DNA from: Cyclostephanos tholiformis
Taxonomy: Eukaryota > Bacillariophyta > Thalassiosirophyceae > Thalassiosirales > Thalassiosiraceae
DNA length: 25,905 bases
NCBI GenBank assembly: GCA_036939975.1
Contig: JALLPB010000068.1
Location: forward strand, 1 to 25,905
Reading direction: 5' to 3'
Positions within the stretch are counted from its first letter, which is position 1; each line of letters opens with the position of its first letter. A program made the position numbers and the translations under genes. The notes beneath the pieces were generated by a model. The model was not told where the DNA came from and did not search any database. It saw only the letters and a list, made by a program, of their open reading frames with translations. This document shows, piece after piece, positions 10,420 to 19,505 of this stretch.

Positions 10420-12006
10420 TCAAAAATCCAAGGATGCACCTCCACCGCCCAACGAGGAACAGCCCCCCCCGATCGCGGATCTGCCGGTTCTACCACCGTC
10501 ACGGGGATGTCGATGGTCCGCGCGATGATCGACGTCGGCCGAGACGGCATTCTCGCCGCCGCCGCCGCCCACGCTCCTGACGGCGCCCCCGGTCGACCTC
10601 GCGCCGTAATCCTCCGGGGGAAGGTGAAGCAGTTGCAGGGTCAATTTCCTACCGTCCCTCTTGACCCCGAAGCGGTCCGCCAACGGCCGCTTCGAGACTA
10701 TCGCATCGGCGTAGTGCGACGATGTCCGTGGCGCGCACTTCCTCACGGTCAGTATACCACGGAGGAGGGAGAATTCCGGCGGGGGTGGAACGCGAAGGGA
10801 GGAGAAGGAGTCTAGGGAGAGCGCGACATCGGCGGATTGACGGAGGGACGCGAGCGCGTCCAATTTGTTCACGGCGTCGTAATCGCAATCGACCGACGCG
10901 ATGGGGGACGACAACCACCTCCAAGGGCGTATCGTGACCAACACCACGACGGGCAAATTTTCCTTGCGTATCTTGGACATTAGCAACGGCAGCACGATCG
11001 ATCCGATGCCCACCGGCAGTCGGGGGAGGAACAATCGTATCACCACGTTCGGTCGGGAGCGCAGCGTCGATTCTAGGCGATGCCATAGGCGACGGAATAG
11101 GTCGATGCCACGCATTCGTCGGCCACGAACGAACGATGACATCGCGGTCGAGGCGAAGGAGAAAGAGGAGCAATCGACGATCGTCGCGTTGGCGAGGATG
11201 GGATTCGAGATATCGTCGCCACCACTGCGCCCGGCGTCGTCGTTCGTCGTGGACGTAGAAGACGACGACGGCGACGACGGCGACGATATCTCGAACTGAT
11301 CCCACATACGCCTCGATAGGTCGTAGGAATGGCAATATATTCCCCCCCCTCCCCCCGGGCGTCCTCCTCCCGTCATCGTCGATGCTGCCATTCCCCCTCC
11401 CCCCCCACCGCTTGACCCGCTCGAGTCGCCCTTGATGCCCCTCCGAGCGTCCTGTATCGACCTTCGATATTGCCAGGCATTGATCAGCCCCTCGTCGTCG
11501 TCGTCGTCATGCGTACCATCGATGACGTCGTCCTCGTCGTCGTCCTCGTCCTCCTCGACGATGGCGGATATCGGCTCCCTCCTTTGGCCGCGCGCTATGC
11601 CAACGTCGTCGTGGTCGTGGTCGTGGTCGCGGTCGTCGTCGTCGTCGTCGTTGCACTTCCCGTCGCCGAATCCGGGGCGTTTCGTGGATCGTTCGAGTTC
11701 GGTCCGCATCATCTTGTCGAGGAGCATGTTCCTTGGTAGCGACATTAGGAAATCCCCGAGCTCCTCGGGCGTGCACCCATCGTCCTCCTCCCCCTCCTCC
11801 TCCCTATCGTCGTCGTCCAACGACAGGCCGTCGTTGGCGACATCGACGACGCCACCACCGCCGCACGACGACGAAGACGACGTCCCCACGAGCAATACCG
11901 CCTGATTCTGCGATACGCCCTCGGATAACCAATATCGACAGAGGCATCGAGACGTATCGTACGACAGGCGATCTTCCTCTAGCAATATCGACGATTGTAG
12001 GGGTTG
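10420..12006 (-). CDS. ELP4: Elongator complex subunit 4 (PAXNEB), N-terminus missing
   Basis: Elp4 joins Elp5 and Elp6 in the RecA-like hexameric ring of Elongator, which binds tRNA for wobble-uridine modification. The recognisable part is 528 residues. It starts at GGQPLQSSILLEEDRLSYD, equivalent to the family's 'GGG.PLG...L.EED' strand-loop. RCLCRYWLSEGVSQNQAVLL follows, then LPRNMLLDKM, an AWQYR segment, and the hallmark CHSYDLSRRM (about 11297-11335). The late core has PPPEFSLLRGILTVRK and LTLQLLHLPPED, and the protein ends in GGCSSLGGGGASLDF, like the usual C-terminal GG..LDF. Long Asp, Ser and Gly runs (about 11395-11660) sit between the conserved blocks and make it longer than typical Elp4. 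No ATG exists in this frame near the 5' end. The ~60-90 residues expected before GGQPL are absent and replaced by a Gly run from a CCT repeat, so the gene is truncated, misassembled or entered by unseen splicing. Confidence 0.82.
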   Translation of the reverse strand, partial: QPLQSSILLEEDRLSYDTSRCLCRYWLSEGVSQNQAVLLVGTSSSSSCGGGGVVDVANDGLSLDDDDREEEGEEDDGCTPEELGDFLMSLPRNMLLDKMMRTELERSTKRPGFGDGKCNDDDDDDRDHDHDHDDVGIARGQRREPISAIVEEDEDDDEDDVIDGTHDDDDDEGLINAWQYRRSIQDARRGIKGDSSGSSGGGGGGMAASTMTGGGRPGGGGGIYCHSYDLSRRMWDQFEISSPSSPSSSSTSTTNDDAGRSGGDDISNPILANATIVDCSSFSFASTAMSSFVRGRRMRGIDLFRRLWHRLESTLRSRPNVVIRLFLPRLPVGIGSIVLPLLMSKIRKENLPVVVLVTIRPWRWLSSPIASVDCDYDAVNKLDALASLRQSADVALSLDSFSSLRVPPPPEFSLLRGILTVRKCAPRTSSHYADAIVSKRPLADRFGVKRDGRKLTLQLLHLPPEDYGARSTGGAVRSVGGGGGENAVSADVDHRADHRHPRDGGRTGRSAIGGGCSSLGGGGASLDF

Positions 12007-13484
12007 GCCTCCTCCCCCGCCTCCACCTCCTCCTCCTCCTCCTCCTCCCCCTCCTCGTGCATGAGCACGGTCCCCCTCGTAATCGCATCCTCCAGCAGTC
12101 CACGTCGGCCGTGGTCGGTCGCGAAGTCCAACACGAGCGCGACGTTCGTCTTCGCGTGATGCGCATCCCCCACCCTCATCACGCCGAAATTCAACGGAGA
12201 TTCGACCTTCCCCCCCTTGTCGACGTACACGCACGACGTCGATCGGCCGCTCTCGATACCCACGATCGACACCTCCCCCCCCTCGTCGTCGTTCCCCCTC
12301 CTCCGCCGTTGTTGTTGCCCCTGCCCGAGACGACGACGACCGCGGTGGTGATACCACATCCGCCCCGCCGCGGAGGCCAATGTCATCCTCGTCGTCGACC
12401 TCCTCCTCCCCCTCCCCCCCCCCTCCTCCCCCCCCGTGGTGCCATCATCATCCCCGTCGTCGTCCATACCCACCCGCATGCCAACGACGCCATCCGTCGT
12501 CGTGCCGCCGCTGGGGGATATCCGTCCATAATCGCATTCCCAACCGAGGACGTCGTCGTTGCATATCCCACCGGTGAGGAGGTATCCGGCCGGCGCGCGG
12601 ACGTCGAGGAGGTAATACCTATCGAGTCCATCGAGGTGTATGTCGAACCTCCCGAACCGATCGTTGAGCCTCGCGATCCGCGGCCTACCCGTGGCATCCA
12701 CCCCCCCGGTCACGGACGACGCGTACGACGACGACATCTCCCCGGACATGGCGCTGGGTATCGTCGTCATCGTCATCATTATTTATTTATTTTGCATCGC
12801 ATTATTATTATTTTATCATCGGGATCCGGTGTTGGAGGCGGATGGGGGTGGGGGTGGGTTGGGGGGAATCGTACCGAATTTTTGGAGTGATGGCGATGAT
12901 GGGGGGCGGGGATGGGGGATTGCGCGGCGAGAGCGCGTCAAATTAGCGGGACAAAGGGGGGGGGGGGGGGGGGGGAAGAGGGAGCGCAAAACAAATTGGG
13001 GGGACGGGGGGGGGTCGAGAGAAGAGGGAGCGCAAAACGTGTAAATTATATAAAAATGAATGAACGATGAGATTAAAAAAAAAAATGACCACCGTCCGAA
13101 GAGAACTCGAACCACACATCCATCCAATATAGACATTATACATACAAGAGAGAGGGTAAATTAAAAAAAAAAAAAAAAAACTCACCGTCCGGTATCGACG
13201 TCGCATTCCACGAGCTGGACGATGACGCCCCCTATGCCGTGACTGTACTCGACGTCGTCGCCCATGTCGTTCACGTGGACGTTGGCATCCCTCCGACCGT
13301 TCGCGTTCCGATCGTACCACGCGGATCCGCGCAACACGAAGTCCAATCCTCGCAGGGTCGGATGGTACGTGGGATGATACGACGGCGATACCGACGGGTA
13401 GACGTACCCCCCGACGCCCTGTACGCCGTCGGAATTGTCGGCATCGAGCTCGGTCGAGTTGTACACGTGCGATATGGTGGACAT
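11979..13484 (-). CDS. SdrD-B-like domain protein, two exons, C-terminus uncertain
   Basis: Exon 1 is 13484-13186 from an ATG. Exon 2 begins at 12753 after a 432-nt GT-AG intron (donor GTGAGT, acceptor CCCAG). The nominal product to the stop at 11979 is 357 residues. Residues 48-100 (VLRGSAWYDRNANGRRD, then GGVIVQLVECD) and 120-150 (NDRFGRFDIHLDGLDRYYLL, RAPAGYLLTGG) match the SdrD_B/Cna-B-like beta-sandwich pattern, with Asp/Asn loops fit to bind Ca2+ (family knowledge). An acidic and Arg-rich insert follows. ESGRSTSCVYVDKGG and PLNFGVMRVGD (267-296) then look like a second conserved block. From about residue 335 the frame enters a Glu run and ends in out-of-frame ELP4 sequence, so the true C-terminus is probably lost. 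No signal peptide is visible at the chosen start, unexpected for a surface-type domain; an upstream exon may be missing. Confidence 0.72.
12007..12060. repeat. (CCT)n-type low-complexity tract at the SdrD-B/ELP4 junction
   Basis: An imperfect CTC/CCT array reads as Glu codons in the SdrD-B frame and as 16 consecutive Gly codons in the ELP4 frame. The recognisable domain content changes from one gene to the other exactly here. Confidence 0.85.
12754..13185 (-). other. Intron of the SdrD-B protein gene, homopolymer-rich
   Basis: Donor GTGAGT is followed at once by a run of about 18 T on the minus strand. The intron holds a run of about 20 C on the minus strand (plus-strand G run near 12956-12975), and a GAGGGAGCGCAAAAC word occurs twice on plus (near 12979 and 13025). 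At 432 nt it is about five times longer than the TOP2 introns. The phase (CG+C) joins both halves of the SdrD-B fold. Confidence 0.75.
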
Positions 13485-13911
13485 GTCGCCTTTTTCGTGT
13501 GTGTTTAATTTTACTTTGCTATATTATTAATGATGATAATAACAATGGTGGTGATATATTATGCCCCCTTCGATGCGCGTAATTATTGGATGGGGAAAGA
13601 CTGCCAACTGGGATGATAGTAATGTATATCTCGATGGTGTTGTTGCGGAATGGGGAGGGGGAGTGTTCGTTGGTGATTAAAAATAAATAATATTATAAGT
13701 ATTAGTTATAATCTTTTTCATGCACATGTGCTTGTTCCCCCGACCTCCCCCACTCCCTGTGACGGTAGTTTGCTCCTAATATAATATCGAGAGAAGAAGT
13801 CTTATTACTAAAAAAATCTAATAAGTAATAAATAACGTAGAGGCTTATCCCCAATCCCTGTTTTGGAGGTGGTCTGATGGATCCATGTCATGTGTGGATT
13901 TATAATACATA
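13485..13911. other. Intergenic, upstream of the SdrD-B gene
   Basis: This AT-rich sequence should contain the SdrD-B promoter. I see no coding frame and no recognisable regulatory element. Confidence 0.5.
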
Positions 13912-14790
13912 TATGTCTGGTCGTGAAAATCCTCTCCCTTTCGCGCTGTTTGACCGTATGACGCCGCCTGGTCTTTTTTTAACCCCAAATAGGGTGTGTA
14001 TCGTGTAGGGTTATGACGAAAAACTCGTTCGGAGAGATCATGGTGTCGAGGTCATGGCAAAAAACAGAGAGGGACATAACATCACACAAGAATCCTGGAA
14101 CAAGACATCTCTCCACGGCATGCACACCACCTCCAAGCACTCATTTCGGGGCTATTTGGCGGGAACCAAAAAAATCCCGCCAAGACACAATCCTACAAGA
14201 CCAACGTAGTAACTATTATGAAACTCGCAACGTGTTGATTCATTTAACACGAAGACCTGGTGATAGCTTTGCACTCATATTGCAAAGCGTCCCTCCGTGA
14301 CCTGTGAGCCTCGAAGAGGTGAAGCTGAGGAAGCCATCCAGCACAGCAATCAAGCCAGCACCCCCTGCAATGCAATATATCCATCGAGAGTGACTCAAGC
14401 TGCTGCTCGTGAAGCCGTGCATAGTACTCATTCGTTTGTCTTCTTCTTCAAACCTCCCTGCTGCAGCAGAACAAGCTACCCTTGTTAGAACCCCTAAATT
14501 CCTCTCCTGCTCCCCCGAATCATTTATGAGCATCGTCCCCGAACTCAGCCAGCCACCCCACATGGTGCTGTTATGTCTGGTCGTGAAAATCCTCTCCCTT
14601 TCATGCAATATGATGCCACTACCTAGGTTTTTTTTTACCCCTAATAGCGTGTATTGTGTAGGGTTGTTACATGAGGAAAAACTTGTTTGGGGTCACAAAG
14701 ACTTCAACTGCATTCCCCTCGAGGGCACTCCCTTAGCCCTCCCTCCATGACGTAGGGTTGTTATATTAGGAAAAACTCATTCGGGGTCAC
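13912..14790 (+). repeat. ~125-bp direct repeats, two full copies and one partial
   Basis: Copy A (13912-14040) and copy B (14572-14697) lie exactly 660 bp apart and share an identical 30-base start (TATGTCTGGTCGTGAAAATC then CTCTCCCTTT). They share a T run, then GTGTAGGGTT and GAAAAAC. A third partial copy (14752-14790) repeats only the 3' part. The ~530 bp between A and B has no coding signal. It could be a miniature LTR-type element (TRIM) or a local segmental duplication; I could not find a primer-binding site or target-site duplication. Confidence 0.75.
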
Positions 14791-15689
14791 AGGGAAACGA
14801 AGCGGAATTCTGAATTCCACCGCTCCCAAAAATTTGAAGCCAAAATCAGAATTCTCAACCTAGCACCATAGGATCAGTTTATGTAGTATAATACATTGTA
14901 CATCTGACCCTTTCTCATACCTTCCATAGTATTCTTGATCTTAGAGTGCAGGAGCTGGTCTAGTATCTCATTATCATCAAACTTTGTTTGTGCCACTTTA
15001 GTGGTAGTATGGTATTTTTTTCACCTAATTATTTTTTTATCCATTCATCATAGTTCTGCAGGTATGTATGTATGTATGTATGTATGATGCACTGACAATT
15101 TTTTTTATTATGGAGTAAACATTGTTTCTGAGACTACTAGTTCCACAGCAACTGGGGTTGAAATTCTTGATGTAGAAGTGCAATAGCCCTGGGAATCAAA
15201 ATGAATGCCTTTTTTACTACTTCAAAAAGGGATTGTTACTGACAAGTCCTAAATAAATTTAGTACACACAACCAAACAACATTATTGTCACCATGTTTAA
15301 CTCGGAAACTAACCATATAGTGCTGGCAGTCTCAGCTTTTCAATGGTATGGGTCTGGAGGTTTGGGACTGAGTCTTCATTACAAAAATCATTGGCCAGAA
15401 GAGGACTTGTGCCACTAGAGTGGCACTGCTAAACAGTGACTAACAGTGCATTGTAATGAATAGGAGATTGTTTAATAATGAGAATCATCTAAACTCTTGT
15501 CCCTGAGAAATCATTCTAAGTGGAGAATTTAAAATATTCTCCATCGCTAAAATTTGCTACTAAGCTAGACCTTGTAGGCTAGCTAGTAGTCTAAGATGCC
15601 CTTGTAGCTTAGTGCTTTTGTTGCTTGAGATTTAGGTCTGTCCATCAGTTTTCATGCATCTGGCTTCTGCTAGATCTTTTACCTTTGTG
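14791..15689. other. Intergenic AT-rich sequence
   Basis: No coding frame or RNA gene is visible. An imperfect palindrome around GGAATTCTGAATTCC lies near 14812-14818, and a short tetranucleotide microsatellite is annotated separately. Composition becomes T/G-rich toward the right, as in the adjoining retroelement remnant, so part of this may be decayed element sequence. Confidence 0.45.
15062..15085. repeat. (GTAT)n microsatellite
   Basis: Six tandem GTAT units precede GATGC. It lies in non-coding AT-rich sequence. Confidence 0.85.
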
Positions 15690-17125
15690 ATGAATTCAGC
15701 TCTTGCATTGACTGTGTTGGTGGTGGTGGGTGGATTGTTTCGCATCCATTCGGATTGGTGTGTGTGGTTGTTGTGGATGTCCCATTTCTGTTAAATATTG
15801 GTGTTAATATATGGCTTTACACATTTAAATAAAGGGTGTCAAGTTCTGCTTCTGCTGCTGATGACATGACCACTTTAATCATAGTTGCCAATGGCATGAT
15901 TCATGATTGAACCATTGTTGGGGGAGATTTTTTTGTCGTGAATGTCAGATTTCTTGTTGTTGCAATATCCAGGATTGTTGTGTACAGCAAGGATCATTTT
16001 GCTTGCATGGTATGTAATGATTACTACTTCTTGGCCTTTGCAATACTCTTTTTTATTTTGTCCATTGTTTTTTTGAGTTGGTTGCATTTGTTCAGATGTG
16101 ATTGATCTCTATGCAGTGAGGATTGTGCTGTCTACTGATTGGGCATAATATAGTGGAACTCTGCCACCTGTTGGACATTTTTTGTTCCTCTGTTGTCCAG
16201 GAGGTGGGAGTTGTCTTCTGTCTCCATGTATTGGATTTTGGCTTCTTATTAAGGAACAACATGTGGATGTGGGTGAGTTCTAAATTTTTGTTGGCGTTTC
16301 ATGTTTCAAACATATCTTTGTTTTTCTGAGGTAGTCTGGCATGTGAATGTGGGCCTTCTGGTTTTGTAAGCATCCCATTCCATGGTAAGCCCAATGTATT
16401 TGGTTAATTCATTGTCAACTGCGCATATATAATCTGCTTTGATGATTGCATTGATTATGTGGTCCACATCTTCTTGTCTCACATATTTTATTGTGAAGTG
16501 GTCAACCAGGTCTCATGCATCCATAGGCCTGGAATGATTTTGATATGATGGTGGCCATTTGGCTAGTCTTTCTTGGAGGAGTTCTTGTGCAATGAGGCCA
16601 GCCTGTGGTAGACTGTATAGTCTCTTCCTGATCTTGCCATGGATATATCCATCTGATGTGAGTAGTTTGAGTGAGTTATATTCTTTGATTATTTCATCTA
16701 GGAAATCTGTGATCTTGAGTCATATGTATTCATATTGTTTCATTGGAGTGCACAGGTAAAATTCTTTTATGTTCATCATGAGAGTCTTTTATTGAGATGA
16801 CGCTATCACCAAGATTTTGAAAAAGATCATAGCAGCCATCAGGGTGTCACCGTTTTAGGGGTGGTATATGTGGTCTCTACCTGTAATGAGTCGGGTTCTC
16901 TGTGTTTCTGTTTTGTGTGGTTTCATGTCACAACAAAAGCTTCCATATGTGATGTCTTTTATTCTGTCATGTGGGACGTTGTCTCTATTGATGAAAAAAA
17001 TTGGATTCTTGCCTTTGACTTCCATGTCCTCTAAGAACATTTGCTGCTGATTTTATCCAGATCTCTTTGTGTTTTGGGTTGTTGAGTAATTGGTGGTAGG
17101 GAGTGTGGATGCAGTGGCGGAAGAG
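15690..17125 (-). pseudogene. Ty1-copia retrotransposon remnant: reverse transcriptase and RNase H
   Basis: Read on minus from about 17110, the sequence follows a diatom-type copia polymerase: NNPKHKEIWIKSAANVL, VKGKNPIFFINRDNVPHDR, DITYGSF, RTRLITGRDHIYHP. Next come NIKEFYLCTPMKQYEYI with a TGA after it, then IRKRLYSLPQAGLIAQELLQ, LVDHFTIKYV, and VMSSAAEAELDTLYLN from RNase H near 15830-15870. Many in-frame stops and several frameshifts break it. The first catalytic Asp of the family (normally DIK.F) is Asn (codon on 16773-16771), and the second of the paired Asp (VDDF) is His (16500-16498). It cannot encode a working polymerase. No LTR was found at either end. Confidence 0.85.
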
Positions 17126-17195
17126 TTTGGTGGCGGTTGGGGAGGGTGATGGAGGAGTGGCAGTGGTGTTATTATTTTTCTTCTTGTGATGTTAG

Positions 17196-17440
17196 TTGTG
17201 AGGGCTTCCTCGCCAAACCTTTTCTATCCAAAACGAAGAGTGTACCAAGCTTGGAATTGGTACAGTAGTACGGCCAAAGAAATTTGGCTAAACCCAAAAT
17301 ATCATCTTGGAGGGAAATTTACTGCGAGGCTATCTAGCTAAATCGGCAAAATATATATCTCATATTAGGGGAATAGCCTCAAAAATTTTGGCTAAACTAC
17401 TGTAGGAGCTTCTACGTTTTGGCTAAACCCCAGAGATGTA
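17196..17440. repeat. Cluster of TTGGCTAAAC motifs with a short palindrome
   Basis: Exact copies of TTGGCTAAAC start at 17284, 17388 and 17419. A reverse-strand relative (GCCAAACC) is near 17210, and the imperfect palindrome GTAGGAGCTTCTAC is at 17402-17415. The cluster lies between the minus-strand RT remnant and the plus-strand C/A-rich block, so it may be terminal sequence of a small repeat element. Clear terminal inverted repeats were not established. Confidence 0.5.
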
Positions 17441-17639
17441 CAAATAACTACTTATCGTATCAAACGTAGGTATAATCGTAACACTAAAACTTCTCAGTGC
17501 ATCATTGATAGACTCTAAAATGAACCTAACCAGGAGCTGTAATTATCATCTCCATTGGCTGCTGCCATCTAAACCACCACCCTGGAAATATTGGAAATAC
17601 TACATACAATCAATTTGTATTACACTTATTACTATTACC

Positions 17640-18428
17640 CCCCAATCCGGACAAAATAGCTACCCGACTCTACAATGAACGAGATACAACAACATCATTC
17701 CCATCGACATACTGACACAATATCAATATCTGACCGGCTCATCAATGACGCACAGCCCCAACAACAAGCCAACATTCACCAACAGCTTAATCATAATGCA
17801 CCACATACCATCAACAACCATCCACCCACCTCACTATCCCCCTCCCTCAAGACCCACTACTCAACTCGCCACCCAACGACAATTCCAATACAGCATCCCA
17901 CCATGGTCATGGTCACACCATGATCACAACAGAAGCCCCTCCCAACAATGCCCTCCCCAACCTCCTTTGAGACAACAGTACACAAACGTTCCCTCTCTTG
18001 TACCAATTTCTAATGAGTACACCCACACCCTAATGCCAGCACCAACACAAAATACTGAATTCAACCACAGGATCACCCCTCTTCCAATTATTAAAAGCCA
18101 ATTTTCGACCAAATTTTTATCACCCACAATACCCCCCCCCCCCTACCCCCCAACAAACAACCCCACACTGATGCACACACCCACACACCCACAAATAGAC
18201 AGTATTCATCATGCCAGGTCCTTATAAAAAGCCAATTTTTGACCAAATTTTTATCACCCACAATACCCCCCCCCCCCCTACCCTCCAACAAACAACTCTA
18301 CACTGATGTACACACCCACACACCCACAAATAGACAGTATTCATCATGCCAGACCCAATCCCTCCCCCAAAATTTTGATCACACCATGCCCACCTTCTGC
18401 AACATAATACACATAGAGATCTCAAATA
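17640..18428 (+). other. C/A-rich, G-poor degenerate sequence
   Basis: The plus strand is rich in CAC, ACA and CCA and poor in G. A short frame from an ATG (17675-17923) encodes a His/Gln/Asn/Thr/Pro-rich peptide with no recognisable domain. Composition is like the copia gag/integrase remnant further right, so this may be decayed element sequence. It is interrupted at 18431 by an insertion. Confidence 0.4.
18093..18352 (+). repeat. Tandem duplication, period about 134-135 bp
   Basis: Copy 1 (18093-18217) and copy 2 (18227-18352) share the order AAAAGCCAATTTT, TTTTTATCACCCACAATAC, a C run of different length, then ACAAATAGACAGTATTCATC and ATGCCAG. Only a few substitutions and the C-run length differ, so the duplication is recent compared with the decay of the surrounding sequence. 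Confidence 0.9.
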
Positions 18429-18430
18429 TT

Positions 18431-19497
18431 AACTGGGAATGACATGTCGGCAACATGACGTGTCAAAATGTCGCCATTTTTGCCCTGACATGCACATCGG
18501 GACCAACATTTTATGTTTCCTGACACATATTTAACTTTTGGTGTTGGAGTATATGTCTACGTACTAGTAGATACTAATCCCTTGTCCCTTGTGTGTTGTG
18601 TTTCCTTCCCTATCATAATATTATCATAAATTATCATCAGCCACCTCTCCTCTTCTTGCATGTCTTTGCCTCTCATAGCATCTTTGCCTCTCATCACATC
18701 TTCATCTTTTGTTGTGTCTTTGCCTTTTGTTGCATCATTACCAGATTTGTTTGGTTGGTTGTTGCATCATTGCTCTTCCTCTCGTCATCATGTTCCATCT
18801 CATTGTTGCTTCTCATCTCATTGACTTCTCGTCACGTTGTCACATCTTGTCATTGTGTCTCATCTCATCCTGTCATTGCATTGTGTCTTTGCCTCACCTC
18901 TTGTCATGCCTGCTTTGTTTGGTTGGTTGTTGCATTGTTGGATTGCATCTTGTCATTGCATCCCTTTGTTGCATCCCCTCTCACGTCTTGTTGTCATGTT
19001 GCATATTGTCTTGCCATCCTGTTGCTTTGTGTTTTGTTGCTGCATCTTGTTTAGTTGGTTGTCATGTTCCTTGTACCAGCATGTTGACCTCCCCCTCTGG
19101 TTGCATTGCATTGCTTCAACAATGACTTGTTGATGCCTTCATTGTTATTCCGCCACCGCCATCGCCCAATGCCGCCGCTACAACCTTCAGCGGCCGCCTA
19201 ATGCGCCCCCCAAAATACAGCCACCATCTCCCAACAACACCACCGCATTGCCATTTTGATTGTTATGTACTGACTTGTCTAAAATGTAGTACTAATGGTA
19301 GTCTTTTTGCTGACATGGAGCCAAAATGTCAGCAAACATGATATTTGGGGTGTCATGTTGGCACCCTTGGCGACATATATTTTGGCCATTTTTGCAACAT
19401 GCCATCCAACATGTCACCGACATGTTGGTGCCAACAACACATGTCTGTCGTTTGGGCACTCTGGCCGACATTTCAAAATCCGACATTCCCAGCTAAG
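18431..19497. mobile_element. Non-autonomous DNA-transposon-like insertion, about 1.07 kb
   Basis: Inverted ends flank the block. The left end reads ACTGGGAATG...TGTCGG; the right end, read on minus, is TTAGCTGGGAATGTCGG. The 8-mer CAAATATT sits just outside both ends (18423-18430 and 19498-19505), as expected for an 8-bp target-site duplication (hAT-like length). The right end has about 3 extra bases between the inverted repeat and the 8-mer. GACATGT/ACATGTC words cluster in the last ~200 bp of both ends (18440-18540, 19310-19480), like subterminal transposase-binding repeats. The interior (18590-19140) is T-rich with repeated TTGCATC words, opposite in strand composition to its C/A-rich surroundings, which supports insertion. 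No transposase frame is visible. A TTAA-type (piggyBac-like) boundary, TTAA left and CTAA right, is a weaker alternative. Confidence 0.65.
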
Positions 19498-19505
19498 CAA
19501 ATATT

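Noticed and set aside
12055..12357. Upstream extension of the ELP4 frame to a GTG at 12357
   Set aside because: It has no ATG, is Arg/Gly-rich shadow of the SdrD-B exon in another frame, and shows none of the expected Elp4 N-terminal sequence.
11733..12890. 385-residue open frame on plus, Pro/Arg/His-rich
   Set aside because: It is antisense to SdrD-B and ELP4. Its length comes from GC-rich repeat DNA and it has no domain.
13485..15689. tRNA or other structured RNA genes
   Set aside because: I found no A-box/B-box pair or cloverleaf on either strand by eye.
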